The position numbers and the translations under genes were made by a program. Below are positions 1-11,747 of a stretch of DNA of 64,000 nt, piece after piece. The notes beneath the pieces were generated by a model, which saw only the letters and a list, made by a program, of their open reading frames with translations, made no database searches and was not told the DNA's origin. The stretch comes from Mycoplasmopsis sturni DSM 22021 (GTDB taxonomy: Bacteria > Bacillota_I > Bacilli_A > Mycoplasmatales > Metamycoplasmataceae): assembly GCF_000701485.1 (NCBI RefSeq), contig NZ_KL370785.1, forward strand, positions 126,957 to 190,956. The letters run 5' to 3'. Within the stretch, counting starts at the first letter, position 1; every line of letters starts with the position of its first letter.

Positions 1-63
1 CTGTTCCCAAGCTTCAGTAAATCCAGCAAATCTTATCGATGGTTTTGTTTGGTTTTTTGACAT
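1..63 (-). CDS. hsdS: Type I restriction enzyme specificity subunit HsdS, N-terminal fragment
   Basis: Only the first 21 codons are in the window; the gene runs off the left edge. The peptide begins MSKNQTKPSIRFAGFTEAWE, and the IRFxGFTxAWEQ run is the usual opening of the HsdS target-recognition subunit, which reads the DNA target for the type I methylase and nuclease. The ATG lies one base after the hsdM stop codon, so the two genes are almost certainly co-transcribed and coupled. Whether the full subunit is intact, or belongs to a phase-variable hsdS set as in some mycoplasmas, cannot be seen here. Confidence 0.85.
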   Translation of the reverse strand, partial: MSKNQTKPSIRFAGFTEAWEQ

Positions 64-64
64 A

Positions 65-2767
65 TTATTTACCACCTAACAATTTTTTAAACTCTTTTAG
101 TCCTTCCATATCAAATTCATCACCAACTAACTCATCAACAAGAGTAGATAAATAATTAGATATTTCGTTTATTTCTAAACTAATATCACCTAAAGTGTTT
201 TCATATCTATTTTCAAGAATGGTGATTTTATTTACTATATTTTTAATTGCTAAATCAAATAGTTTTTTAATTCCATTATAAATAGAATCGAATCATTTTC
301 TCTCTATGAGTAAATCTTTTATTTCTTCAATAGTTAATTCTTTGTATTTTTCTAAAATTTTTGTATTTAGTTCTAAAGAAATTATTTCTTTTTTATCTAA
401 ATATTTATTTTCTTCTTCTTTTAGAGAAAGATATTGTGATAGTTCTTCGTAATCTTTTTTGTATTCTTCAGAAACAGGAAGAGAATCTTTGAGCATTTGA
501 AGTGCCTTTTTAATGGAAGTTTTTGTAATTTTTCCTTTGTCTGTTAAGGCATTTTTTAGAACCGGGTAGTTTTCAAAATAATTAGGGATTTCTTTTTTTA
601 GTGCATCTAAATCATTATCTAATAATTTTTCTAATTCATTAATTTCTTTGTTTTTTACTTTTGATTTAATTTCTTTAATCTTTTCCTTAACATCATTATC
701 CTTAATTGTTCCATTATCGCCAATTAATTCGAATAATATTGTTTCTTCATTAGCGTCTTCAATCATCTGACTAATTTTGCTTGATGTAGAATTTTTCTTG
801 TCCAAAATTAAATCAATATTTTCTTGATCTTCTTTAAAATATTTTTCTATAACTATTGATTTTGGTATTAATGTACCTTCTCAAGATTCTTCTTTTGATT
901 TTGTTCTTTGTTTATTACTATTAGTGTTTTTATCTTTTTTGGTTTCATTAGTTTTTTCAATCTCTCTACCAAGTTCAAAACCACCATGCGATAATAAATA
1001 AACATCATCAGACATAGTTTCTTGTCAGTATTCAAGCAATACTTGGTAAACATCATACTTATCCAATAATTCTAATGACTCAAATTCTTTTAATATTTTT
1101 TCTGATAAATCTTCAATTAAACTCTTTATATTCACTGATTGGTCTATATTTATTAATAAATTTTTAATTGATTTTTTTCAGTTAGTATATGCTTTATTTA
1201 TTTTTTCCTGATATTCTTGAAAATCTTTATCTTGAGTTATCACGTGACTTATCTTGTGTTTAGGAGTATTTAGTTTATAATAACCTTTTCTTACTTCAAT
1301 AAAGAGTTTGTTTTTCAAACTGGTAAGGATGTTTCAATATTTACTCATTGAATCTATATCTTTAGCAGGTATTCCGCCAATCATATGGGCACTAATATCA
1401 TGAGAATCTTCTTTATTGTAGTTATGAATGTATCTAGGAATGTTTAAGTTATAGTTATTTTTAGGTGATTTTATTTCCGATAAAGGTACTTTTTTGGCAT
1501 AACTAGGATCATCGGTAATTTCATTAACAAAAGTATTTACTATCTTATAGATATCTTGCTCTCTTAATCTATTTTTATTACCATCTTTAACATATCCTTG
1601 ACTTGCATCAATAATAAAAATGCTATCTCTAATATCTGCTTTTTCTTTATCAATAACAATAATGCATGCAGGGATTCCTGTTCCATAAAAAAGATTAGCA
1701 GGTAAACCAATAATACCTTTTATATATCCTTTATCAATAATTGTTTTTCTGATATATCCTTCAGTATTACCTCTAAATAAAACTCCATGAGGCAAAATAA
1801 CAGCAGCCTTCCCATTGCTTTTTAAGGATTTAATAATATGTAATAATCATGCATAGTCACCATTGTTAGGCATTTTGTCAACATCATAACCATCAAATCT
1901 TCCATACTCTTTTAGACCGTCTTTTCAGTTTTGAAGAGAAAAAGGCGGATTTGCAACAATATAATCAAATCTCTTTAACGTTTCCGAATCTTTATCTTCT
2001 ACATATGCGGGATTTGAGAATGTATTATTAGCTGTAATTGTAGTTGTGGCTTTTCCGTGTAAAACATTGTTCATTATTGCCAAACCAGCTGTATTTATAT
2101 CTTTTTCTTGTCCGTATCCAGCAAGCTTGATTTTAGCTTCATCTAATGCTTTAATTAATAGCGAACCTGAACCACAGGCAGGATCATATACTGTAGCTGA
2201 TTTATTTGTTTCTTTTGATATTTCAATAACTTTCGCTAATACTCTTGATACTTCAGCAGGAGTATAGAATTGACCCTTACTTTTACCACTTTCGGTTGCA
2301 AATTTATTCATTAAGAATTCGTATGCATCACCAATAATATCGTCTCCATCTGCTCGATTTTTTTCAAAATTTAATTCTGGGTTTCTAAAAATATTAATTA
2401 ATTTAATAAGTTTATCAACCATCTCTTGACCTTTACCTAGTTTTGTTTCGTCATTAAAGTGAGCATTATCAATAACCCCTCTTAAATCATTAGCTTCTGC
2501 AAGTTTAGCTATAATTTTATCCATTTCTTCGCCAATATTTTTAGATCTTGCTTTATCACCAATAATATCCACCATATCATCAAAACTACCGCCCTTTGGC
2601 ACTACAATAGTAGAATACGGTTGTCCTTTAGATTTGTCGGTAACATATTTAACAAAAAGTAATGTTAAAATATAGTCTTTGTACTGACTTGCGTCCATAC
2701 CACCACGTAGTGCGTTACTACTTTCTCACAATGAATTGTATAATTGATTTTTCTTTATTGCTGCCAT
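65..2767 (-). CDS. hsdM: Type I restriction-modification DNA methyltransferase subunit HsdM
   Basis: 900-residue N6-adenine methyltransferase, the modification subunit that works with HsdS (immediately downstream) and HsdR (not in the window). The protein starts MAAIKKNQLYNSLWESSNAL after a GGGAGATT ribosome site, followed by the N-terminal helical domain (RGGMDASQYKDYIL). The S-adenosylmethionine site DPACGSG lies near residue 193 and the catalytic NPPF near residue 272. Four or more Trp are encoded by TGA. The protein is much longer than the roughly 500-residue classical HsdM: after about residue 480 there is a lysine- and glutamate-rich, coiled-coil-like extension, as seen in longer HsdM forms. 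Nothing suggests a broken frame once TGA is read as Trp. Confidence 0.93.
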
Positions 2768-2864
2768 TTTTCTTTAATCTCCCTATTTTTTTAATTTTTT
2801 TAAATTTGTCAGTAATTAACTCTATTTAATTAATTATCAAGATTATTCATTAGTATTTTTTTGG

Positions 2865-4703
2865 TTATTTTTTAATCTTAAAAATTTTATTTCCTAATTT
2901 AATATATTCTTCAATAAGTTTGTTAATATAGTTGAATCCTAAATCGTAGAAATCTTCACTTAAAAGGTCAATTCCAGATTTTTTTAAAATATTAAGAGGT
3001 TCATCATTACATCCGGCACTAAGGAAGTTATCAATGTAGTATTTTAGTGCTGAAGTTCCTTCTTGTTTATATTTAGCAAAAAAGTAATTTGCAGCTAATT
3101 GTCCAACAGCATATTTATAAACGTAAAAATAGTAATAAAAGTGAGGTACATACATACATGCAAAAGTATCTTCTTCGGTGTATTTTTTAGGTTTATCAGC
3201 CAATGAGTATTTTAAGGAATTTTGGTAGTAAATTTCTGAAAGTGATTTAAAGCTTGGTGAGGATTTTCCTTGCTCAATTTGTTTAAATAGTTCGTATTCG
3301 TAATTTGATCATTCAATTTGACGCATTACAGTTCCGATAAATCCATTAATCATATTATTTAAAATTTGAAATTTTAATTTATCACTAGTTGAATTTTGTA
3401 ATAAATAATCAAAAAGCATTAATTCATTGAAAATTGAGGCAATTTCAGCTAAGAAAATCGGATATTGACTATTTGTGTAATCTTGTCTAGTATCACTGTA
3501 ATATGAATGCATTGAGTGTCCTAATTCATGCGCTAAAGTTTCAACACTATCAAGATCGCCTTTAAAATTCATTAAAATATATTTTTTCTCTAGTCCATAT
3601 GATTGACCAATTGAATAAGCTCCTGAACGTTTTGATTGTGCTGGCATAAAATCAATTCAATTTTCATTCATAGCTTTGTGAATTTGAGACATATATTCTT
3701 CACCAAAAGGTTTTAAAGCTTCAATAACAAGATCTTTAGCTTCATCTACACTATAGTTACTTTTAACATTAACTAGTTCACGATATGTATCTCATTTTTG
3801 CATTTTTGAGCCAAATTTAGCTTTATAGAATTTAGCATATGCTTTTTTGTATTTTTTCAGTACATCTTTTTTATCGGAAATATGCTTATACATAGTTTGC
3901 AAGACTTCATCTGTCATTTTATCTTCGCTAATGAGCATTTCCACTGCTGAGTTGTAGTTTCGTAATTTAGCTTGTACTGCAATTTGTTTAAAGTGTTGGT
4001 GTAATAAAGTTGATAAACTTTCTTTGTGTTTTAAATAAGCTTTGATGTAATTTTCAAAAGCTCCTTTTCTGAGTTTTTCATCATTACTTTTTAAGAAAGT
4101 AATTCGATTAGCAGGATCTAGTTTAAATGTTTTGCCATTGCTATTTTCAATGGTTCCATAATCAAGCTCAGAATTAGTAATCACCGAAAAGACTTCTTCA
4201 AGTGATGGCGCACCAAAACTTTCTTTTTGAACGTATTCTTCGATTTCATCGCTTAATTTATGTTTGTATCTATCAATTTCATTTTGGTAGTGAATTTTTC
4301 ACTTGCTAAGGCGAGGATCGTTAATTCAAACTTTAATTTTGTCAATGTTTTTGAAAAATCTATTGGTTTCTGAACCTAATTGATTGGAAAGATCTTCAAC
4401 TAAAAATTCAAATTCTTGTGTTAGTTGCTTAAAGTGAGGATCAACAACATTAGTATTGCTGTTATTTGAAAGGTAATTGTGAATTTTATTTGTGATAATC
4501 CCGATTTGATCACTAAGTTTTTTAGCTTCTAAAAAATTTTCAATTGAGTCATATTCATGATCTTTATTGGTAATTTTTTGTTCCATTAAACTTTTAAATT
4601 GATCAACTCAATATTGGTAACTTTTACCTTCTAAAATTGCTTCAAGATCGAAACGGTATTCTTTTGGAATATCTGAATATTTATTATATTGTTTTGCTTT
4701 CAT
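2865..4703 (-). CDS. pepF: Oligoendopeptidase F (M3 family zinc metallopeptidase)
   Basis: 612-residue cytosolic zinc peptidase that degrades short peptides, the usual length for PepF. The zinc-binding HELGH motif sits near residue 391 in the context [16 protein letters not shown], with the second-ligand region ([13 protein letters not shown]) about 30 residues later, both characteristic of M3B oligoendopeptidases. Several TGA Trp codons fall inside. The start ATG follows the stop of the upstream ABC transporter gene by 9 bases, so it is probably the last gene of a three-gene operon with the exporter pair. Peptide breakdown supplies amino acids to an organism that makes few of its own. No sign of truncation. 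Confidence 0.95.
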
Positions 4704-4712
4704 AGTGTGTCC

Positions 4713-6575
4713 TTATTTGTATTGTGCATTATATAGGTTATAGTAAAATCCTTGCATTGCTATTAACTGGTCATGAGTTCCTGATTCAACGATTTTTCCA
4801 TCGTCAATAACCATGATAATATCGGCATTTTTAATTGTGCTTAAGCGGTGAGCAATAATAAAGGATGTTTTATTTGCTGTTAGATGACGGATTGAATTTT
4901 GAACAATTATTTCCGTACGAGAGTCAATATTTGAAGTGGCTTCATCTAAAATTAAAAGATTTTTGTTACTCAAAATTGCCCGAGTTAAAGAAATTAATTG
5001 CCGTTCACCTTGGGAAATATTAGCTCCGTTATTTTCAACCATAGTGTTATAGTCTTGTGGCAAAGTCATAATAAAGTGATGAATATTAGTTAATTTAGCT
5101 GCTTCAATAACTTGTTCTTTTGTTAGTGATTTATTTCCAAGAGTTAAATTATCTAAAATTGTTTCATTAAATAAGAAGGAATCTTGTAATACCACGGTCA
5201 TATGGTCCCTTAAATTGGTGGTATTGATGTTTCTTAATTCGTGTCCATCAATTAAGATTGAACCTTTATTGTAATCATAAAATTTGCTTAATAAATTAAT
5301 AATAGTGGTTTTTCCGGCCCCTGTTGGCCCTACAAAAGCAACCACTTGTCCAGGTTTGACTTTAAAAGAAGCATCTTTGAGTTGATATTTTTTGGAAGTA
5401 TCACGGTATTTAAATCAAACATTTTTAAATTCTACTTCACCGATAATTTTGTCAATTTTAATATTTTCAGGCTCTCTTTGTTTAAATTCCATTGAGATGA
5501 GTTTAAATACTCTTGCTGATGAAGCTGTTCCAACTTGAAGGGCAAACCCAATATTTAAAATTGCTTGAAAAGGTCCGATGAAATTTCAATTAAGCGAAAC
5601 ATAAGTAAGTAAAAAAGCAGGCGTAGCAATTCCAGTTTCATTACCTGCTAAAGCTTTAATTCCATAAAGTGGTATTTGTTTAAGATAAAACAAAGCGGCA
5701 ATTCCTGAAATAATTAAAATCATTGAGTTTGAAACAAGTTGAAATCAAACATCAAAACTTCGTGCGGCACTATCACCTTTAAAGGCAATATTACGAATCT
5801 CACGAGTAATTTTTTTGAAGTCTTTATAAACTCTTTGTTGTTGATCAAATGAATTAGTTACTTTGGTATTAGTTAGCATCTCTTCAACAAAACCATTCAT
5901 TTTTCCAAATGCATTTTGCACAGCTACAAAATAACTTTGAGATTTTTTAATCACAACAAATGAGACCAAAAACATAATCACAGTTGTTGGGACAATAATA
6001 AGGGTAAGTAATGATGAAAGCATAAACATCACCATTACACTAAGAAAAACATTTCAAAAAGCGGTAAATAATTCTTTAGTAATAGCATACAAAGTATCAT
6101 TAACGTTATTAATATCATTAATAATGGTTGAAATGATATTTCCTGCTTTTTCTTGGTCGTAGTATTTAATAGGACTAACAAAAAGCTTATTCATAATTTG
6201 CGCTCTTAATTTAGTTCCGGTCCCATAGCATACTTTAATGTATAAGTAACTCTCTACGTAGCGACATATTCCATATAAAATAATAAATAAAGCAATTAAA
6301 GATACTAAGATGCTAAATAAAACCCAATTAAATTCAGCATTGGGATTCATTCCTTTAGCTTCAATATAAGGTTCAAAAGTTGCTTTAATTACATATCCAA
6401 TTAAGTAACTAGCAATAACATAAAAAAGAGCATTTAAAAAAGCAAAAATATTACCAATTAAAATTCGCTTCTTTTCAAATTTTAAATATCCTAAAAGATT
6501 TTTTACCGTTTTTACAAACGAGAAATTTGCATCATAATATTCATTTAGTGATGCCACTTTTTCTTTTGATTCCAT
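4713..6575 (-). CDS. ABC exporter half-transporter, canonical ATPase site subunit
   Basis: 620-residue fusion of an N-terminal six-helix exporter domain (membrane segments between about residues 30 and 320) and a C-terminal ATPase domain. Walker A is GPTGAGKTT, Walker B with its catalytic Glu is LLILDEATSNID, and the switch His is present (FIIAHRLSTI). The signature is ISQGERQ instead of LSGGQ. Together with the upstream gene it forms a typical heterodimeric multidrug/lipid-type exporter (BmrCD, LmrCD, TM287/288 class): this subunit supplies the catalytic Glu and His, while its own signature faces the degenerate site. The start MESKEK follows GGAGC and lies 13 bases after the partner's stop. 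The substrate cannot be read from sequence. Confidence 0.9.
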
Positions 6576-6588
6576 TAGCGCTCCTTTC

Positions 6589-8397
6589 TTAATGAATAAC
6601 TTGGTTTTGGTACACTTGTTTGTATCATTCGCATTCTTGCAATAATTCTTCGTGGGTACCTTTACCAATGGTTTGCCCTTTTGATAAAACTAAAATTTCA
6701 TTTGCGTGCTTAATTGAATTAATTTTTTGAGAAATAATAATGGTGGTGCAATCGTAATTTTTGCTAATGTTTCACAACAATTCTTTGGTGGTTAAATTAT
6801 CAAGCGCGGAGGTTGAATCATCTAAAATTAAAACTTTAGGATTTAAAAGCAATGTTCTTGCAATACTTAAACGTTGTTTTTGTCCACCTGAAAGGTTTTT
6901 TCCACGCTGTTCGATGTAATGATCTAATTTATCGGCAAAGCTATTGACAAAGTCTCAAGCACAAGCTGATTTAAGAGCTTTTTCGATATCTTCATCTGTA
7001 GCCTTTGGATTGGCAAATAAAAGATTTTCTCGAATTGTTCCAGAATAAAGTAATGGTTCTTGGAAAACAATTCCCACTTTGGAGTGCAACTCATGAGTAT
7101 TAATTTTGTTAACGTCAATACCACCAACTTGAATTGATCCTTCTTTTAAAAGCATATTATTGACTAGCAAATTAGCAATTGTGCTTTTTCCAGAACCTGT
7201 TGGACCAATAATTCCAAGAGTATGTTTATTTGGTAATTCAAAGTTAACATTTTCAATGACATATTCTTTTGATTGGTCAAAATATTTAAAGTTTACATTT
7301 TTAAAAATAACAGGAAAATTGTTTTCTTTGGTTGCTTTATCAAGCATAAATCCTTTTTCAACAAATAAATCAATGTAATCACGATTTAAGATCTCTTGAT
7401 ATCTTTTTGCTGAAACTCTTGCTTTAAAGACGGTTCCTAAAAATTGAGCAAAGATAATAATTCCTTGTGAAATTAAGACTTCATATTCGATAAAGACATT
7501 AACTTTGGCAACAATTTGTGGAGTTGGCATTTGCTCTGCAGCCAGTTGGTGCGCAGCAACAATGTAAATTAAAACAATTAAAATGTTAATAATTGAAAAA
7601 AAGACAGGATTTCCCAACGATAAAAAGGTTCATGCTTTTGATTCTACTTTATATCAACGATTATTAGAAATGTTGAATTTTTGTTTTTGTTTATTTTGCA
7701 AGTTATATACTTTGACAACTCTAGCTCCAATAATTGATTCAGAAACATCTTTAGTAATAAGATCAAGGTTTCTTCTGTTTTTGGCAATTAATGGGTTAGC
7801 TTTAATAAAAATAAATAATAAAATTCCGATATTAAGTGGTACTGCTGCAGCAATAGCTCATGATAAATTAACATTAGTAATTAAGGCAAAGACAAAACCA
7901 ACAATAATAAATAAAGGAGCCTTAATAAGAGCATTGGTTGCGCTAATTAAAAAATCTCAAAAAGAAGCCACATCACTTGAAATTCTATTAATTAGACTTT
8001 CTTGGCCTAGATCTGAGATATCCTTTAAAGATAATTTTTGATATTTTAAAAATAAGTAATTACGGTAAAACATTGATGCTTGTTCACCAGCTCATGTTGT
8101 TAAAAACATTGCCGAAATATTGGTAACAACTGCAATTGCAATGAGCCCAATTGAAGTAAGTAATAATTCAACAATAACTTCTGAACGTTGTAGAGATTCA
8201 AAAATGATTCAACGTTCAAATAAAATTACTTGATAAGTTTCGTTGATGCTAGTTTGTTCTCTTGCAATTAAGGGCAAAAATTGAGATAAAAAAACTGGAA
8301 TAACCATAATTGAAACAACGTTTATTAAAATGATTATAATTCCAAGTAAAAAAAGTCCTTTGATTTTACTTGGTAATAAACCAAACATTTTTAGCAT
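6589..8397 (-). CDS. ABC exporter half-transporter, degenerate ATPase site subunit
   Basis: 602-residue partner of the downstream half-transporter: membrane domain (about residues 10-300), then an ATPase domain with Walker [10 protein letters not shown] and a canonical LSGGQKQR signature. The Walker B region reads [11 protein letters not shown], so the catalytic Glu is Asp, and the switch-loop His is Gln ([10 protein letters not shown]). Both changes are the hallmark of the degenerate nucleotide site in heterodimeric exporters. A strong AGGAGG ribosome site precedes the ATG by 6 bases, and an extended -10 box on the minus strand lies about 40 bases upstream, so this is the first gene of the exporter-pepF operon. 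A drug, lipid or peptide exporter are all possible. Confidence 0.9.
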
Positions 8398-8437
8398 ATT
8401 GATCCTCCTTTATATTATCTTTATATTATTAAAAATT

Positions 8438-8446
8438 ATTATACCA
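8438..8446 (-). promoter_or_regulatory. Extended -10 promoter of the ABC exporter/pepF operon
   Basis: Minus-strand TGGTATAAT is an extended -10 element (TGnTATAAT). No convincing -35 is seen. Expected transcription start near 8431, leaving a leader of about 35 bases that carries the AGGAGG site of the first exporter gene. Confidence 0.6.
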
Positions 8447-8598
8447 AAAGCAAGCTTAAAAAAGTTTCAAATAAACCCAAAACATAGTAAAAATGAACAA
8501 ATTATTTTTTGTTTTTTTATTCGATTTTTAAGGAGTTTTTTATAAAATTTTATTTATGAAAAATACAGTGAAATTTATTATCAAATTACTCACAAAAT

Positions 8599-8628
8599 TT
8601 GTGCTAATAAACTTCTGTGATTTACAAT
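8599..8628 (+). promoter_or_regulatory. Promoter of potABCD
   Basis: TTGTGC at 8599-8604 and TACAAT at 8623-8628 with an 18-base spacer resemble a sigma-A promoter. The predicted start near 8635 gives a leader of about 100 bases before potA. The rest of the 8398-8736 gap holds the divergent exporter promoter and A/T-rich sequence, with no supportable gene. Confidence 0.5.
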
Positions 8629-8643
8629 ATCCAACTCTTAAAT

Positions 8644-8668
8644 TCATCACTGAACAATATAGTGATGA
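8644..8668 (+). other. Hairpin in the potA leader
   Basis: Perfect 8-bp stem TCATCACT/AGTGATGA with a 9-base loop, a few bases downstream of the predicted potABCD transcription start. It is followed only by five T, weak for a terminator. It could protect the 5' end, or be part of a polyamine-responsive leader; the sequence shows only the hairpin. Confidence 0.5.
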
Positions 8669-8736
8669 TATTTTTGACACAGCCTCCACAATTCCTTTTG
8701 CAATTTAACATTTTTTTAAATTATGAAAGGAATTTT

Positions 8737-10128
8737 ATGAATAATACAAAAGAATTAAAATCTTTAACTCGTCAAAAAAGCGAAAATATCATTGAATTAA
8801 TTGATGTAGTTAAAGAATATAACGATAAAGTTGTCCTTCAAGAGGTTAACTTAAAAATTAAAAAAGGTGAATTTGTTACTTTACTTGGACCTAGTGGTTC
8901 AGGTAAAACCACCATTTTACGTCTCTTAGGTGGATTTGAGTGAGCTACTCGTGGTGAAATTAAATTTAATGGCCTTGATATTAAAGATTTGCCACCTCAC
9001 AAAAGAAATCTTTCAACCATTTTTCAAGATTATGCTCTTTTTCCTAACTTAAATGTTCACGGCAATGTTGCTTTTGGGCTTAAACTCAAAAGAGTGAAAA
9101 AACAACAAATTAACCAAAAACACATTGAGCTTTTAGAGGCTAAAAAGAAAATTTGAGAAGCTAAAGCTAAAGCTAAAATGGCCGAATTAGACAGAATTCA
9201 AGAGCAATACGAACTTGAATTAGAAACATTTAATCCAAAAACTAGACAGTATAAAAAACGTCAAGAATGACTTGATGATTCAGATTTTACTTATTCATAT
9301 TGAGAAAGTTATGTACAACAAAAAACTATTGATTTTGAAAATAAATATTTCAAACGTAAAATGACTAAAGATGAATTAAATGAAAAAATCAGTAAAATGC
9401 TTGAAGTTGTAGGATTAAAAGGTAATGAAAATAAAGCTATTACACAGCTTTCAGGTGGAATGAAACAAAGAGTTGCTCTTGCGCGTTCATTAGTGGTTGA
9501 GCCTGAAATTTTACTTCTTGATGAACCTCTTTCGGCATTAGATGCTAAGATTCGTCAAAAAATGCAAGTTTTACTTAGAGATATCCAAAAAGAACTCGGT
9601 ATTACCTTTATTTTCGTTACCCATGACCAAGATGAAGCGCTTGAATTATCTGACCGTGTTGCAATCATGCGTGATGGTAAAATTGAACAATACGATACTC
9701 CAAAAATGATTTATGATTACCCGGTTAATATCTGAGTAGCTAAATTTATAGGGGATTCTAATGTCTTTAGTACAAGATTTGTTGATGATGAAAAGGTTGA
9801 ATTATTTGGTAAAAAATTTAAAACAATTCACAAATCTAAAGAATTTTCACCAAATGAAGAGCTTGATGCTTTAATTAGACCTGAAGATATTAATATGGTT
9901 AGAGAAACAACAAATCCAAAAGATAAGATCATCGGACATGTTGAAGAAGTAACTTATCGGGGAAGCTACTACTACATTAAAGTTTTAGTTGATAAAGATC
10001 AAGAAATTTTTGTTGAAACATCAGAAAAATTCGACGAAGGCGAAAAAGTTTATTTAAGTTGAACCATTGATACAATCCATTTAATGAAAAAAGACCCTAA
10101 ATGGGACTACAACTCAAATGTTTTCTAA
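8737..10128 (+). CDS. potA: Spermidine/putrescine ABC importer, ATP-binding protein PotA
   Basis: 463-residue ATPase that powers polyamine uptake through PotB/PotC. Walker [10 protein letters not shown] is at residues 51-59, the Q-loop ([10 protein letters not shown]) follows, the signature LSGGMKQR is near 238, Walker B with Glu ([11 protein letters not shown]) near 260 and the switch His in [12 protein letters not shown]-terminal TOBE-like domain includes LIRPEDIN. Compared with the usual 360-380 residues there is an insertion of about 85 residues between Q-loop and signature (about residues 121-205), Lys/Glu-rich and helical; extra length here is known for mycoplasma PotA. The start ATG follows AAAGGAA. 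Its last codons overlap the potB start by 11 bases. Confidence 0.95.
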
Positions 10129-10954
10129 AATTAATGCTAAATTAAACTTAAATAAACGTCATTGATTTATTTTGCCTTATGCTTTAATTGCTATTTTTCT
10201 TATTGTTTTACCAGTTATTTTAATTTTTACCCAAGCTTTTAAAAGCAACGATGAATTTGACAATGCGGTTTTAATTAAAGATTCACATACTTGAACAATT
10301 ATTTGAAGATCGCTTGGTGTAGGTATTGTGGCATCAATTATTTGTTTAATTATTGCCCTTCCTTATGCTTATTTTATTTCTACTTCTAAATCTCAAATTT
10401 TTAGAGTAATTGCCCTTTCGATGGTAGTTTCACCGCTAGCAATTTTTACCATTGCTAGAATATATTCAATTAGAAGTTTATTTCAGCTAATTTTTCAAAG
10501 TAATGTTGATACACTTAATAGCTCATGATTTGTCGTTGTTGGGCTTGTATATTTAAACTTACCGCTAATGATTATGCCTCTTTATACTGTTTTTCGAGAT
10601 ATGCCTAAAAACATTATTGAAGCAAGTCATGATCTTGGAAATAATACTTTACAAACTTTTATTAGAGTGATCATTCCTTATGGAACTAAAGCCATTTTAA
10701 GTGGTTTTGCTATGATTTTCCTTGCTAGTGCTACTACCTTTGTGGTATCGCAAAAACTATTACCTAATCCTTCACAAACACAGTTAATTGGAAATATTAT
10801 TAACGAAAAAATCGACCCAGGAAATCAATTTAACTTATCTTCTGGATCAATGCTTGTTATTGTAGTAAGTATGATTTTCATTACTGTATATGCTCTTGTT
10901 TTAATTGTCCCAAGAATTATCTTCTATTTTAAAAAAGGAGCTCACTATGAATAA
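10118..10954 (+). CDS. potB: Spermidine/putrescine ABC importer permease PotB
   Basis: 278-residue inner permease with about six membrane segments, starting [20 protein letters not shown], with the first segment LPYALIAIFLIVLPVILIF. The cytoplasmic coupling loop (EASHDLGNNTLQTFIRVIIP) matches the EAA motif that docks on PotA. It overlaps potA at its start by 11 bases and potC at its end by 8, a standard potABCD arrangement with coupled translation. Trp residues are encoded by TGA. Pairs with PotC to form the membrane channel. Confidence 0.93.
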
Positions 10955-11747
10955 AGTTACTGAGTTTTTCAAACGTTTTTATGTTTATATTATCCTATTT
11001 GTAGTGTATACGCCACTTTTTGTCGGAGCAGTTTTTAGTTTTAATAAAACAATTAAAGGACAATATAACTCATCATGAGCAGGAGGAACAACAGAAAACT
11101 GATTAACTTTATTTGCAGAGCGTAGAGACGTTGCACTAGTAAATACAATTTTAATTGCACTTGTTGTAAGTATTTTAGTGGTTATTCTTTCGCTTGTAAC
11201 TGCATATGCACTTTATAGACAAAAAAACAAACTTATTAGACGGTTTGTCTCATCAACATCAAATATTCCGCTTGTTAATCCTGATAACATTACTGCTTTA
11301 GGATTAGTGCTTGTTTTTGGTGTTTTCTTTGGAATTATCGGAGTAGATAAAGAAGGTATGCTTCGTGTTATTGTCGGACACACAGTGATGATTTTGCCTT
11401 ATGGATTATCTTTAACTATTCCAAGAAGTGAAAAATTTAATAATAACTTATATGAAGCGGCACAAGATTTAGGGCACAATAAATTTGTTGCTTGATTGAA
11501 AACTTATTTTGTTTATATGTTACCGGCTGTTACTATGGTTATTTTAGTATCAACGGTTTTAAGTTTTGATGATTATATTATTGCGCACGTGGTATCAAAT
11601 ACCTCTACACTTGGAACTAAAATGTATGAGGGTGAATTTAAACCTTGAGGTCTAGTTATTGGAACTATTATTTTAGCTTTTGTAATTGTTGGAAACATCA
11701 TTTATTCAGCAACAAAAATTAAAAAAGGTAGACAAAAAGTTAAATAA
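10947..11747 (+). CDS. potC: Spermidine/putrescine ABC importer permease PotC
   Basis: 266-residue second permease. The N-terminus MNKVTEFFKRFYVYIILFVV leads into the first of about six membrane segments. The EAA coupling loop reads YEAAQDLGHNKFVAWLKTYF. An AAGGAG site within the end of potB precedes the ATG, which overlaps the potB stop by 8 bases. The stop codon overlaps the start of the next gene (TAATG). Forms the PotB/PotC heterodimer. Confidence 0.93.

Noticed and set aside
7583-8041. Plus-strand frame of about 150 codons inside the exporter gene
   Set aside because: Lies antisense to conserved membrane helices of the ABC subunit and has no ribosome site.
8556-8708. 50-codon open frame before potA
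   Set aside because: It begins upstream of the likely potA promoter, its AGGAG is 20 bases away, and it contains the leader hairpin; no protein-like composition.
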